Origin: Sphingomonas sp. BK345
Lineage (GTDB): Bacteria; Pseudomonadota; Alphaproteobacteria; Sphingomonadales; Sphingomonadaceae
DNA length: 64,000 nt
NCBI RefSeq assembly: GCF_014193845.1
Contig: NZ_JACHZX010000001.1
Coordinates: 992,001-1,056,000 of the forward strand
Direction: 5' to 3'
How positions within the stretch are numbered: position 1 is the first letter of the stretch; every line of letters starts with the position of its first letter. The notes under the pieces were generated by a model. It had not been told where the DNA came from and searched no databases. It saw only the letters and a program-made list of their open reading frames with translations. The position numbers were made by a program, and so were the translations under genes. Shown here piece after piece: positions 18,189 to 26,912 of this stretch.

Positions 18189-19025
18189 ATGCCGACGATC
18201 ACCACGCAGGACGGGACCGAGATCTTCTTCAAGGACTGGGGCGCCAAGGACGCGCAGCCGATCATGTTCCACCACGGCTGGCCGCTGTCGTCGGACGACT
18301 GGGACAATCAGATGCTGTTCTTCCTGGCGCAGGGCTATCGCGTGATCGCGCACGATCGTCGCGGCCACGGCCGCTCGGCGCAGGTCGATCACGGCCATGA
18401 CATGGCCACCTATGCCGCCGACGCCGCCGCCGTGGCCGAGCACCTCGACCTGCGTAACGCGATCCACATCGGCCACTCGACCGGGGGCGGCGAGGTCGCC
18501 GCCTATGTCGCGCGCCACGGTCTGCCGCAGGGCCGCGTCGCCAAGGCGGTGCTGGTCAGCGCGGTGCCGCCGATCATGGTCAAGACCGAGCGTTACCCCG
18601 GCGGGCTGCCGATCGAGGTGTTCGACGGGCTGCGCGCCGCGCTCGCCGCCGACCGCGCCTCCTTCTACCGCGACCTGCCCGCCGGCCCCTTCTACGGCTT
18701 CAACCGCGACGGCGCCGAGGTGAAGCCCGCGGTGGTCGACAATTGGTGGCGGCAGGGGATGACGGGCAGCGCCCAGGCGCATTACGAGGGCATCAAGGCC
18801 TTCTCCGAGACCGACCAGACCGACGACCTGCGCGCGATCACGGTGCCGACCTTGGTGCTGCACGGCGACGACGACCAGATCGTGCCCTATCAGAACGCCG
18901 GCGTGCTCTCGGCCGAGCTGCTGCCGAACGCGACGCTCAAGATCTATCCCGGCTATTCGCACGGCATGCTGACCGTGAACCACGAGGTGCTCAACGCCGA
19001 CCTGCTCGCGTTCGTGCGGGGATGA
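18189..19025 (+). CDS. Alpha/beta hydrolase, cofactor-free haloperoxidase type
   Basis: A 278-residue hydrolase close to the non-heme chloroperoxidase group. The nucleophile elbow GHSTGGGE places Ser97, the acid lies in HGDDDQIVP (about D228), and His258 is in YSHGM, completing the triad. Oxyanion-loop residues are in [14 protein letters not shown]. Such enzymes are often esterases or perhydrolases in the cell rather than true haloperoxidases. No signal peptide is seen. It follows a GGGAGCGAGCC ribosome site and is divergent from the aldo/keto reductase. Confidence 0.9.
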   Translation: MPTITTQDGTEIFFKDWGAKDAQPIMFHHGWPLSSDDWDNQMLFFLAQGYRVIAHDRRGHGRSAQVDHGHDMATYAADAAAVAEHLDLRNAIHIGHSTGGGEVAAYVARHGLPQGRVAKAVLVSAVPPIMVKTERYPGGLPIEVFDGLRAALAADRASFYRDLPAGPFYGFNRDGAEVKPAVVDNWWRQGMTGSAQAHYEGIKAFSETDQTDDLRAITVPTLVLHGDDDQIVPYQNAGVLSAELLPNATLKIYPGYSHGMLTVNHEVLNADLLAFVRG

Positions 19026-19030
19026 TCGTT

Positions 19031-19061
19031 CCGGTACGCTCCTCTTCAGGGAGCGTACCGG
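19031..19061. terminator. Strong hairpin after hydrolase gene
   Basis: CCGGTACGCTCC and GGAGCGTACCGG form a perfect 12-base stem with a 7-base loop, starting 5 bases after the hydrolase stop. It has no T-run, so it could be a Rho-independent end with a weak tail, or an mRNA 3' stabiliser. Confidence 0.6.
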
Positions 19062-19220
19062 CGAGGTGCAGCGACGACGCGCCGGCGGGATGAACCATAC
19101 CCGCCGGCGACCCCGCGCGAACAGGTCGGCATGGCGCGACGGCGCGGTGCGACACCGTCGCGGCGCCGTCACGCAAATCGCTATACCGGGTCGGTCCGAT
19201 CACAGCGCAGGAGACCGACC

Positions 19221-20156
19221 GTGCCGATCTCGACCTACCGCCCTCGCCTGCGCGACCTGCGCCCGCTGGTGCCCGGCGCCGTCGCCACGCCGCCCGCGCC
19301 GACGCTCGCCCCCGCGCCGGCGCGCACCACCCCGGCGAGCGACTTCGCCGGCCGCGCCGGCTACGACCCCGCGCACCTGCCCGACTTCGCGGTGGCGCTG
19401 CCCTCCACCGCCGGCGTGCGCAGCGACGTGCGCGCGGTACCCGGGCGCGACGACGGCCGGCTCGATTACACGCACTTCTCGCTCGTCCTCTCCGCCAGCC
19501 GGCGTCTCGCGCTGTTCACTGCCGCCAACCTCGACGGCGCGCAGAGCGTGTCGGTGCCGCGCGGCGGCGATCCCTGGGCGCTCGACGGGCGCCTCCCCGC
19601 CGAGGCGCAGGTCGGCGAGGAGCTGTACGCCGACAACGACTTCGACCGCGGCCACCTGGTACGGCGCGAGGATCCCAACTGGGGCACCGACGCCGCCACC
19701 GCCAACCGCGACACCTTCCACTTCACCAACTGCGCGCCACAGCTCTCCGCCTACAACCAGCAGACCTGGCTCGGGCTGGAGGATCTGGTGCTGGGCAACA
19801 CGCGGCGCCAGCGCGAGCGCGCCAGCGTCTTCACCGGGCCGGTGTTCCGCGCCGACGACCCGGTCTATCGCGGCGTCGCCATCCCCTTGGCCTATTGGAA
19901 GGTGATCGCCTTCGTCCACGACGACGGCACGCCGTCCGCGACCGCCTATATGATCGACCATGACGTCGATCTCGGTCGCGTCGAGCTGATCTTCGGGCCG
20001 TACAAGACCTATCAGCGCTCGGTCGCCGCGGTGGAGCGCGCCACCGGGCTCGACTTCGGCGCGCTCGCGCTGCGCGACGGCTTCTCCAACGAGGAAGCCG
20101 CGACCGGCGCGCGGGTCGAGCGCGTGATCCGGGTCGCCGCCGACGTGCTGGTGTGA
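19221..20156 (+). CDS. DNA/RNA non-specific endonuclease (NUC family)
   Basis: A 311-residue nuclease of the Serratia-nuclease beta-beta-alpha-metal family. The catalytic motif NDFDRGHLVRREDPNWG (DRGH at 142-145, His145 as base) and the following N-rich segment DTFHFTNCAPQLSAYNQQTW, with the metal-binding Asn, are intact. The GTG start is chosen because AGGAG lies 7 bases before it; an upstream reading adds only arginine-rich sequence. No signal peptide is evident, which is unusual for a family that is often secreted. Confidence 0.9.
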   Translation: MPISTYRPRLRDLRPLVPGAVATPPAPTLAPAPARTTPASDFAGRAGYDPAHLPDFAVALPSTAGVRSDVRAVPGRDDGRLDYTHFSLVLSASRRLALFTAANLDGAQSVSVPRGGDPWALDGRLPAEAQVGEELYADNDFDRGHLVRREDPNWGTDAATANRDTFHFTNCAPQLSAYNQQTWLGLEDLVLGNTRRQRERASVFTGPVFRADDPVYRGVAIPLAYWKVIAFVHDDGTPSATAYMIDHDVDLGRVELIFGPYKTYQRSVAAVERATGLDFGALALRDGFSNEEAATGARVERVIRVAADVLV

Positions 20157-20225
20157 CGCGCCGCCCGACCTCGCGTGCGCCGCGCCTATAATGAGCGCTG
20201 ATGCCACGAGGGACGGGGTGATGAC

Positions 20226-20642
20226 ATGGGGGACGTAGCGCGGCTGGCGGAACGGTTCGCGGCGGCGCACCGGGGCGAGCCGCTCGATTACTCGGTCGAC
20301 AGCCTGGCGGTGGTCGATCGCCTGCTCGACGCGCGGCGGCAGGCGAAGGGCAAGGCGGCGAGCGTCGCCGCCGAAGCGGGCTGCTATGTCGGCGAGGTGA
20401 TCCGCCGCCAACTCGGCGGCCGCTGGCGCGACACGCCCGCGGCGCCGGTCAGGCGCGGCTTCCTCGGCCTGTTCGGCGGCGGCCGCCCCGTGTTCGCGCC
20501 GGTGCTCGATCTCGGCGTGATCACCGTCTCGCCGGTCGAGAAGGTCCGCGCGCGGCTGCGCGGCCCCAGCGAGGACACGATCGAGATCTATTACGAGGCG
20601 GTGGAGCGCACCATCATCCCGCGCGTGGAGGATCTGGCCTAG
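20226..20642 (+). CDS. Hypothetical protein
   Basis: A 138-residue soluble protein I do not recognise. Conserved-looking features are LDYSVDSLAVVDRLLDARR, GCYVGEVIRRQLGGRW and a C-terminal DTIEIYYEAVERTI. The pattern of a helical start and the YVGEVIRR-LGG-W segment recalls small DUF-type proteins annotated in several proteobacteria, but I cannot name the family with certainty. It lies 69 bases after the nuclease on the same strand, so cotranscription is possible. Confidence 0.7.
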   Translation: MGDVARLAERFAAAHRGEPLDYSVDSLAVVDRLLDARRQAKGKAASVAAEAGCYVGEVIRRQLGGRWRDTPAAPVRRGFLGLFGGGRPVFAPVLDLGVITVSPVEKVRARLRGPSEDTIEIYYEAVERTIIPRVEDLA

Positions 20643-20734
20643 GACGCGCGCCGGTGGCGACTCCGCCCGCGCGCTGAGGAGAGGCTGGGCCTGTCGAAGC
20701 CTCGTCTCGAAGCGCGATCCGGGCCGCGCCCCCC

Positions 20735-21913
20735 TCAGCCGAACGGCCGCTCGAGCGACTCCTGCGGCGGCGTGAACCAGGCCGCGCCGTCGGCGGTGAC
20801 GCGGAAATGATCCTCCAGCCGCACGCCGTAGCGCTCGGGCACCACGATCATCGGCTCGTTGGAAAAGCACATGCCCGGCTCCAGCGGGGTGCGGTCGCCG
20901 CGCACGAGATAGGCGGGTTCGTGGATCGAGAGGCCGATGCCGTGCCCGGTGCGGTGCGGCAGGCCCGGCAGCCGATAGCCCGGCCCGAGCCCGGCGCGCT
21001 CCAGCACCGTCCGCGCCGCGGCGTCCACCGCCTCGCACGTCACTCCCGGCCGCACCGCGGCGAAGGCGGCGGCCTGCGCCTCGCGCTCCACCGCGAAGGT
21101 CTCGTACACCTCGGGCGCGACTCGGCCGAAGGCGTAGGTGCGCGTGATGTCGGAATGGTAGCCGTGGACGCGGCAGCCGGTGTCGACCAGCACCAACTGG
21201 TCCTCCTCGAGCAGCTGGTCGCCCGGCAGGCCGTGCGGATAGGCGGTCGCCGCGCCGAACTGCACCGCGCAGAAGAAGGAGCCGCCCCCGCCGATCGCCT
21301 GGTGCGCCGAGTCGATGAAGCGCTTGACCGCGCTCGCCGCGATGCCGGGGCGCAGGATCGCGGCGGCGCGGCGCTGTACCTCCAGCGTCATCGCCTTGGC
21401 GGCGGCGAGGCAGGCGAGCTCGGCGGCGGACTTGACCATGCGGCAGCGGTCGATCACGGCCGCGCCGTCGCTCACCGCCAGCCCGACGCCGCGCAGCCGC
21501 TCGCCCCAGCCGAACGGCAGCAGTGGGTCGAGCGCGAGCCGCGCCCCCGGCGCGAGCGCGCGCGCCACCAGTGCGATCGGATCCTCGTCCTCCTCCCACA
21601 GCGCTGTCTCGGCCGGGATCGCCAGCTCGGCGGCGAGCGAGCCCTGCTCGAACGCGGGACAGATCATCAGCGGGTCGCCGCTGACCGGCAGCAGCAGCGC
21701 CACCATCCGCTCGCTCGCGCCCCAGCCTACCCCGGTGAAGTAGCGCAGGCTCGCGCCCGCACCGACCAGCAGCGCGTCGAGTCCGAGCGCCCCCGCCAGC
21801 GCGCGCGCGCGCGCCAGCCGGGCGAGATGCTCGGTCGCGGCGATCGGCGGCACCGCCGGGGCCGGGCGGATCGCGGCGAGCTCGGTGGCGGGGTCGGAGG
21901 TGCCGATGGTCAT
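20735..21913 (-). CDS. M24 family Xaa-Pro peptidase
   Basis: A 392-residue pita-bread metallopeptidase of the aminopeptidase P/prolidase/creatinase type. The five metal ligands are visible: the two Asp of VDTGCRVHGYHSDITRTYAFG, His of TGHGIGLSIHE, Glu of SNEPMIV and Glu of RLEDHFRV. The N-terminal creatinase-like domain is complete. It overlaps the upstream DadA-like gene by ATGA, so the two are one unit. The pairing points to proline-containing peptides or related imino acids, but this is inference. Confidence 0.9.
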   Translation of the reverse strand: MTIGTSDPATELAAIRPAPAVPPIAATEHLARLARARALAGALGLDALLVGAGASLRYFTGVGWGASERMVALLLPVSGDPLMICPAFEQGSLAAELAIPAETALWEEDEDPIALVARALAPGARLALDPLLPFGWGERLRGVGLAVSDGAAVIDRCRMVKSAAELACLAAAKAMTLEVQRRAAAILRPGIAASAVKRFIDSAHQAIGGGGSFFCAVQFGAATAYPHGLPGDQLLEEDQLVLVDTGCRVHGYHSDITRTYAFGRVAPEVYETFAVEREAQAAAFAAVRPGVTCEAVDAAARTVLERAGLGPGYRLPGLPHRTGHGIGLSIHEPAYLVRGDRTPLEPGMCFSNEPMIVVPERYGVRLEDHFRVTADGAAWFTPPQESLERPFG

Positions 21914-23160
21914 GCGAGCGTCCCGAAGCGGCGGAGATCGTAGGGCGCGAGATCGATCGCGGGCGCCGCGCCCGCGATCGTGTCCGCCAGCAGCTCGGCG
22001 GTGACCGGCGCGAGCGTCAGCCCGAGATGCTGGTGGCCGAAGGAATAGTACAGGTTGGCGGCACGGGTCGAGCGGCCGATCGCGGGGAGATAATCGGGCA
22101 GGGTCGGGCGTGCGCCCATCCAGCGCTCGAACGGCGCGGCGAGCGGCAGCCCGAGCGCCGCGGCATGCGCCTCGAGCCGCTGCCACTTGCGCGGGTCGGG
22201 CGGCGCGTCGGCGCGCCCGAACTCGACGAACCCGGCGAGCTGGACTCGATCGGCGTAGCGCGTGGCGATGATCGAGCAGTCCTCGAAGACGAGCGGCGGC
22301 AGGTCGGCGGGCCAACCGTGGGCGGCGGCGCGGACGTGATAGCCGCGCTCGGCGATCAGCGGCGCGCGCTCGCCCGCCGCTGCCATCAGGGCGCGCGACC
22401 CCACCCCCGCCGCGACGACCACGTGATCGGCGGGATGGCCGGGCACCGCCACCCGATCGCCGGTACGCTCGAGCGTTGCCGTGCCGGTCGCACGCCGAAC
22501 GCCGGCGGCGTCGAGCGCGGCGTCGAACGCGACGGCGAGCCGGTCGAGGTCGCTCACCTGCCCGCTGCCGGCGAAGCGGATGGCGTCCGCCACGCCCGGC
22601 GCGAGCGCGCGCACGCGCGCCAGCGTCGCGGCGTCGAGTGCGTGAACCGTCGCGGTGCCGGTGTCTGCCGCCTGCCAGGCCGCGAGGCCGCGCGCCGCGC
22701 TGGCGTCGCTCTCCCAGGCGACGAGATGACCGTCCGCGCGCACCAGCGCAGGGTCGCCCAGCGCGCCGGCGAGCCGCTGCCACGCCGGCAACGCCTCGGC
22801 GAGCAGCGCGCCCAATGCGGCGCGCCCGCGACGGTATCGCGCCGGTCGCGACGCCCAGGTCAGCCGCAGCGCGAAGGGCAGCCAGTCGCGCGCCTGCGCG
22901 GGCGGCAGGCTGAGCGACCCGCCGCGCCAGAACAATCGCCGCGGCACGCCGCGCAGCGTGGCGGGCGAGGCGAGCGGCTCGACCTGTTCGGTAGCGATAT
23001 GGCCGGCGTTGCCCCAGGATGCGGCGGGCGCGGCAGCGCGCTGATCCAGCAGCGTCACCGCCGCGCCGCGATGCGCCAGCGCGAGCGCCAGCGTGCGCCC
23101 GACCACGCCGCCGCCGACGATCAGGATGCGTATCACCGGGTCATCCACACCGCTTCTCAT
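21910..23160 (-). CDS. FAD-dependent D-amino acid dehydrogenase-like oxidoreductase
   Basis: About 416 residues of the DAO/DadA family. The FAD motif ILIVGGGVVGRTLALALAHRGA lies near the N-terminus and SWGNAGHI plus the C-terminal YYSFGHQHLGLTLAPVTAEL are typical of DadA-like enzymes. The proposed start is the second ATG of an ATGATG pair after AGGGTGG; a GTG eight codons on is also possible. A GntR-type palindrome lies 11 bases upstream, next to the divergent gntR gene. Candidate substrates are D-amino acids or D-proline/hydroxyproline. Confidence 0.86.
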   Translation of the reverse strand: MRSGVDDPVIRILIVGGGVVGRTLALALAHRGAAVTLLDQRAAAPAASWGNAGHIATEQVEPLASPATLRGVPRRLFWRGGSLSLPPAQARDWLPFALRLTWASRPARYRRGRAALGALLAEALPAWQRLAGALGDPALVRADGHLVAWESDASAARGLAAWQAADTGTATVHALDAATLARVRALAPGVADAIRFAGSGQVSDLDRLAVAFDAALDAAGVRRATGTATLERTGDRVAVPGHPADHVVVAAGVGSRALMAAAGERAPLIAERGYHVRAAAHGWPADLPPLVFEDCSIIATRYADRVQLAGFVEFGRADAPPDPRKWQRLEAHAAALGLPLAAPFERWMGARPTLPDYLPAIGRSTRAANLYYSFGHQHLGLTLAPVTAELLADTIAGAAPAIDLAPYDLRRFGTLA

Positions 23161-23170
23161 CATCCACCCT

Positions 23171-23182
23171 ATCGTATACGAT
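23171..23182. promoter_or_regulatory. Palindromic operator for adjacent GntR regulator
   Basis: ATCGTATACGAT is a perfect 12-base palindrome and fits the TNGT-N-ACNA type sites of FadR/FCD-group GntR proteins. It sits between the DadA-like gene, whose ribosome site begins right next to it, and the divergent GntR gene, whose start is 114 bases away. Binding there would block the DadA/peptidase operon. Confidence 0.7.
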
Positions 23183-23296
23183 GGCTCGTCACAAGTAGCT
23201 GGATTCACTCAACCGGCCTTGTTGATTGATCGTTAACTACGCATCTGGGATTATACGCCGATCGCGCACGTCCCCTGTGCCGCTCCGAGGACCGTC

Positions 23297-23962
23297 ATGC
23301 CCGTTAGCATCATCGCCCGCACCCTGTCCGATCGCGTGTTTGAGATCGTGCGCGAGCGCATCGTCACCGGCGAGCTGCGCGGTAACATGCCGATCCGCCA
23401 GGACGCGCTCGCCAGCGAGCTGGGCGTCAGCAAGATCCCGCTGCGCGAGGCACTGGCGCGGCTCGAGCAGGAGGGACTGCTGACGAGCCAGGCCAATCGC
23501 GGCTATTCGGTGCAGCCGATGTCGGCGGCGCAGGCGGACGAGATATTCGCGCTGCGCCTCTCGATCGAGCCGGCGGCCTCGGCGAGCGCGGCGCTGGCGG
23601 CGGACGAGGCCGGGCGGCAGGGCGCACTGGCGGCGTTCCACGCGCTCGACGAGGCGGCGTCGAGCAACCTCGCCGAGGTGGCAGTGCGCAACCGCGTCTT
23701 CCACATCGCGCTGGTGCGCCCCGCCGGGCGGCGGCTGACCACCTCGCTGGTCGAGCGGCTCGGTATCCTGGCGGAGCGCTACACCGTCGCGCATCTCGCC
23801 CCCGCGGGCCGCGACGCGCGCGCGCACGTCGAGCATCAGGGGCTGATCGACAGCTGGATGGCGCGCGACGCCGCAGCGCACGAGCGGCTGCTCCACGATC
23901 ATATCGCCGGAACGCTCGCCGACCTGCGCGCCCAGTTCGCGGCGGGTGCGGTCGCCGCTTAG
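23297..23962 (+). CDS. GntR family transcriptional regulator (FCD group)
   Basis: A 221-residue regulator: winged helix at the N-terminus (residues about 8-75, with GNMPIRQDALASELGVSKIPLREALARLEQ) and an all-helical FCD ligand domain (NRVFHIALVRPAG, then EHQGLIDSWMARDAAAHERLLHDH, with the metal-binding His residues). It is divergent from the DadA-like/M24 operon and very probably its regulator through the palindrome at 23171-23182. Confidence 0.92.
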   Translation: MPVSIIARTLSDRVFEIVRERIVTGELRGNMPIRQDALASELGVSKIPLREALARLEQEGLLTSQANRGYSVQPMSAAQADEIFALRLSIEPAASASAALAADEAGRQGALAAFHALDEAASSNLAEVAVRNRVFHIALVRPAGRRLTTSLVERLGILAERYTVAHLAPAGRDARAHVEHQGLIDSWMARDAAAHERLLHDHIAGTLADLRAQFAAGAVAA

Positions 23963-23967
23963 AAGGT

Positions 23968-24915
23968 TCATACGCAGCGTAGGCTCGCCAGCGTCGCGCG
24001 CACCGCCTCCACCAGCGGGGTGTGCGGTTCCCGGCCCACCGTCGCCACCAGCCGGGCGTTGTCGAGTCGCAGCGGGCGCTGCCACAGATAGCGCATCTCC
24101 ATCAGCTCGCGCGGCGTCTCCGCCACCAGTGCGGCGAGGCGCAGCTGCCACCACGGCAGCCGGCGGATCGGCACCGCGGGGTCGCCGAGCACGCGCACGA
24201 TCGCCTCGACCATCTCTCGCCCGTCGGCGTCCCACTGGCCGTCCATATGGTAGCGCGCGAAGGCGGGCAGGTCGGCGCGATCGAGCAGTTGCGCGATCGT
24301 CTCGGCCACGTCGGGCAGATAGGCCCAAGCATGCCCGACCCCGCGCCGCCCGGGCTGGCGCACCACGCGCGGGCGCGCGCCGGGGGTCACCAGCCCCTGC
24401 GCGAACCAGTTGTTCGCCGCGCCCGGGCCGAAGAAGTCGCCCGCGCGCACGATCAGCACGGGCGCCGCGCCGCGCGCCGCCAGCGCCTCGAGGCGTCGCT
24501 CGAGCTCGACCCGGATCGCGCCCTTGCGCGTGACCGGCCGCTGGAGCGCGTCCTCCGCGACCAGCGGGAAGGCGTCGGGACCGTAATTGTAGACCGTGCC
24601 GGGCAGCACCACGCGGGCGCCGGTCGCGCGCGCCGCGGCGATCGTGCTGTCGAGCATCGGCAGCACCTGGCCGGCCCAGTCGCGATAGCCCGGCGGGTTG
24701 ACCGCGTGGACGATCGCCGACGCGCCCACCGCGGCAGCGGCGACCGCGGCGGCGTCACGCGCGTCGCCGCGGAACGGCTCGCAGCGCGGGTCCAGCCGCG
24801 CCGCGTCGCCGCGCACCAGCGCGCGGACGCGCCAGCCGCGGTCGAGCAGCCGTCGCGCGGTGGCGCCGCCGATGCCGCCGGTAGCGCCGAGGATCAGGGC
24901 CAGTCGCTCGTTCAT
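23968..24915 (-). CDS. NAD(P)-binding epimerase/dehydratase-like protein
   Basis: A 315-residue extended SDR-type protein. It begins MNERLALILGATGGIGGATA with the Rossmann GATGGIGG motif, has the GTVYNYGPD segment with Tyr in place of the usual active-site region, and RAGDFFGPGA. The ATG is preceded by AAGGAG at good spacing; a longer in-frame reading was rejected. It is divergent from a LysR regulator 92 bases away, which is the likely controller. The substrate is unknown. Confidence 0.87.
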   Translation of the reverse strand: MNERLALILGATGGIGGATARRLLDRGWRVRALVRGDAARLDPRCEPFRGDARDAAAVAAAAVGASAIVHAVNPPGYRDWAGQVLPMLDSTIAAARATGARVVLPGTVYNYGPDAFPLVAEDALQRPVTRKGAIRVELERRLEALAARGAAPVLIVRAGDFFGPGAANNWFAQGLVTPGARPRVVRQPGRRGVGHAWAYLPDVAETIAQLLDRADLPAFARYHMDGQWDADGREMVEAIVRVLGDPAVPIRRLPWWQLRLAALVAETPRELMEMRYLWQRPLRLDNARLVATVGREPHTPLVEAVRATLASLRCV

Positions 24916-25007
24916 CACTATGCTCCTTGTTCGTGATGGGCAGAGGATGGCGATCGTCCGGTTCATCGAAAATTGCCGATTACCGGTGGTCTGCTATACG
25001 CGAATGA

Positions 25008-25925
25008 ATGAACGACGAGCCGAGCTGGGACGTCTATCGCAGCTTCGCCGCGGTGCTGCGGGAGCACTCGCTGTCGGCCGCGGCACGCGCGCTGGGGCTA
25101 ACGCAGCCGAGCGTCGCGCGCCACGTCGCCGCGCTGGAGCAGGCGGTGGGCGGCGCGCTGTTCGTGCGCTCGCCGCGCGGCCTGTCGCCGACCGATCGCG
25201 CGCTGTCGCTGCGCCCGCACGCCGAGGCGCTTGTCGCCGCCGCGACCGCGCTGCGCCGCGCCGGGACAGGATCGCCCGACGCGCCCGAGGGCGTGGTGCG
25301 GGTCAGCGCGAGCCAGGCGGTGGGCGTGTGGCACCTGCCGCCGATCCTCGCCGCGCTGCGCCGCGCCTACCCGCGGCTCGCGGTCGAGCTGTCGCTGAGC
25401 GACTCGGTCGACGATCTGCTCCAGCGCCACGCCGACGTCGCGGTGCGGATGGTCGAGCCGGCGCAGCAGGCGCTGGTGGCGCGGCGAGTCGGCGCGGTGC
25501 GGCTCGGCTTGCACGCGCACCGCGACTATCTCGCGCGACGCGGCACGCCCGCGACCGCCGCGGACCTGCGCGACCATGACCTGATCGGCCCCGACACCGA
25601 GACCGCCTTCACCCGCGCTGCGGCGGCGCGCTGGCTGCCGGGGCTCGACCGCGCCGCCTTCGCGCTACGCACCGACAGCGATGCCGCGCACGTCGCGGCG
25701 ATCGCGGCGGGGTTCGGCATCGGCATCTGCCAGACCGCGGTGGCGCGGCGCGATCCGGCGCTGGTGCGCGTGCTGCCTCAGGCGCTCGACGTCGCGCTGC
25801 CGCTGTGGATCGTGATGCACGAGGACCTGCGCGGCGGGGCGCGCTATCGCGCCGTGTTCGACGCGCTGGCGGACGGGCTGGCGCAGGTCGTTGCGGCCGA
25901 TCGGGCGATCACTGCGCCGGGATGA
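25008..25925 (+). CDS. LysR family transcriptional regulator
   Basis: A 305-residue LysR regulator with N-terminal winged helix (SFAAVLREHSLSAAARALGL, VARHVAALEQAVGGALFVRS) and an effector-binding domain (SQAVGVWHLPPILAALRRAY). It is divergent from the epimerase-like gene and convergent with a small secreted protein gene whose stop overlaps its own end by 17 bases. Confidence 0.92.
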   Translation: MNDEPSWDVYRSFAAVLREHSLSAAARALGLTQPSVARHVAALEQAVGGALFVRSPRGLSPTDRALSLRPHAEALVAAATALRRAGTGSPDAPEGVVRVSASQAVGVWHLPPILAALRRAYPRLAVELSLSDSVDDLLQRHADVAVRMVEPAQQALVARRVGAVRLGLHAHRDYLARRGTPATAADLRDHDLIGPDTETAFTRAAAARWLPGLDRAAFALRTDSDAAHVAAIAAGFGIGICQTAVARRDPALVRVLPQALDVALPLWIVMHEDLRGGARYRAVFDALADGLAQVVAADRAITAPG

Positions 25926-26288
25926 AGTAGGGCGTGTGATGTTCCCAGCTCTTGAAATCGGCGCAGCCAGTAAGCGCGCCGTTTCCCGGATCGTCGGTGT
26001 TGAAATGTGGCAGCGCCTTGCCGCCCGCGGTGCGCTGGGTGAGCAGCAGCGCATACCAGGCGGAGCAGGCCTGCGGCGTGACATTGCCGTCGGCGCTGCT
26101 GAGGTTGCAGATGGCCGTGATGGCGATGCCTCTGCCGTTCGACACGCCCGTGTAGACATAGCCGTTGCCGCCGACGCCGAGATAGGCGTGCGGATCCGCG
26201 TCGCAGTAGAAGCTGGCGGCGCGCGCCGCCGGCGCGGCGACGTTCAGGACGACGAGCGCTAGCGCCGCTGCGATGGTCCGGGCCTCAC
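25909..26288 (-). pseudogene. Small secreted protein with apparent start-proximal frameshift
   Basis: The reading frame encodes a clear signal-peptide-like stretch (IAAALALVVLNVAAPAARAA) followed by SFYCDADPHAYLGVGGNGYV and about 80 more residues ending HTPYFIPAQ, with four cysteines in the mature part. No ATG, GTG or TTG precedes the signal peptide in frame. A GTG that overlaps the upstream stop as GTGA, at 26288, is in another frame and would be joined by one extra base in the GCCCGG run. Either a one-base deletion, a sequence error or a non-standard start (ATA at 26292) is present. The only standard in-frame start, GTG at 26145, would lose the signal. Family unknown. Confidence 0.55.
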
Positions 26289-26755
26289 GTATCGGCGTCC
26301 AGCGGGATGATCGTAAGGCCGTTGAGCGGCACGACCACCACGCCGGTCGGCCTCATCACGGCGGCACCGTCGCCGGTGTCGTCACCGGCGCGGTTCGCAC
26401 CGGTCACTGTATAATTCGTACGGTTGCCGGCGGGATCATATTGGATCTTGGTCGTCACTGTCGCGCCGTCGGTGGAGACGTCGCTCTGCACCAGCCGCCC
26501 GAGCGCGTCATAGGTATAGGTGGTGACGTTCGCCGGCGGGGAGATGGGTGGTGCCGGGGAACTCACTGGGGCCGGGAGCTTCTGAGTGTCGTCTGGGTTT
26601 CCGAAGTGCCATTTTCCGCCATCCGGTGCCCTTGGGGAAGGCGCTCTGGCCGGTTCCTGTGAGGGCTGCTGGCCCGCCACGGGCGCCGCGACCGCGAACA
26701 AAAGAAGCAGAAGTAGTTGCACGTGAGACTCCGACGGCAGCGTCACCGTCTTCAT
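26285..26755 (-). CDS. Secreted protein with orphan RHS/YD repeat
   Basis: A 156-residue protein with a signal peptide (VQLLLLLLFAVAAPVAG), a proline-rich stretch, and two YD-repeat units (TYTYDALGRLVQSD and IQYDPAGNRTNYTV). YD repeats normally occur in long arrays in RHS toxins and wall-associated proteins; a single short pair suggests a remnant or a stand-alone small protein. It ends GVVVVPLNGLTIIPLDADT at the stop that overlaps the next gene. A longer reading to 26878 adds arginine-rich sequence and was rejected. The region looks less GC-rich than its surroundings. Confidence 0.7.
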   Translation of the reverse strand: MKTVTLPSESHVQLLLLLLFAVAAPVAGQQPSQEPARAPSPRAPDGGKWHFGNPDDTQKLPAPVSSPAPPISPPANVTTYTYDALGRLVQSDVSTDGATVTTKIQYDPAGNRTNYTVTGANRAGDDTGDGAAVMRPTGVVVVPLNGLTIIPLDADT

Positions 26756-26880
26756 TGTAGAGCAGCCACGAAGTGAACGTCGGCATCCTCGACTTCGGTG
26801 ACCCGCTATGTCGATCCTTGCTCGTCGTCGCGCGATGCGGCCCAAAAAGGGGAGCGAAGACCCGCGCTGCCCGCACACCT

Positions 26881-26902
26881 CCTATGATGAATTGATCATA
26901 GG
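26881..26902 (+). promoter_or_regulatory. Inverted repeat covering a ribosome-binding site
   Basis: CCTATGAT, six bases and ATCATAGG form a perfect 8-base stem. The 3' arm runs into the AGGAG site of the following gene (ATG at 26913), so the stem in mRNA would hide part of the ribosome site. It could also be a protein operator. Confidence 0.55.
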
Positions 26903-26912
26903 AGATCGCGCG

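Noticed and set aside
20660..20720. Possible repeat fragment after the 20226 gene
   Set aside because: A stretch GGCCTGTCGAAGCCTCGTCTC looks like part of a repeat, but no second copy or clear arms were seen in the window.
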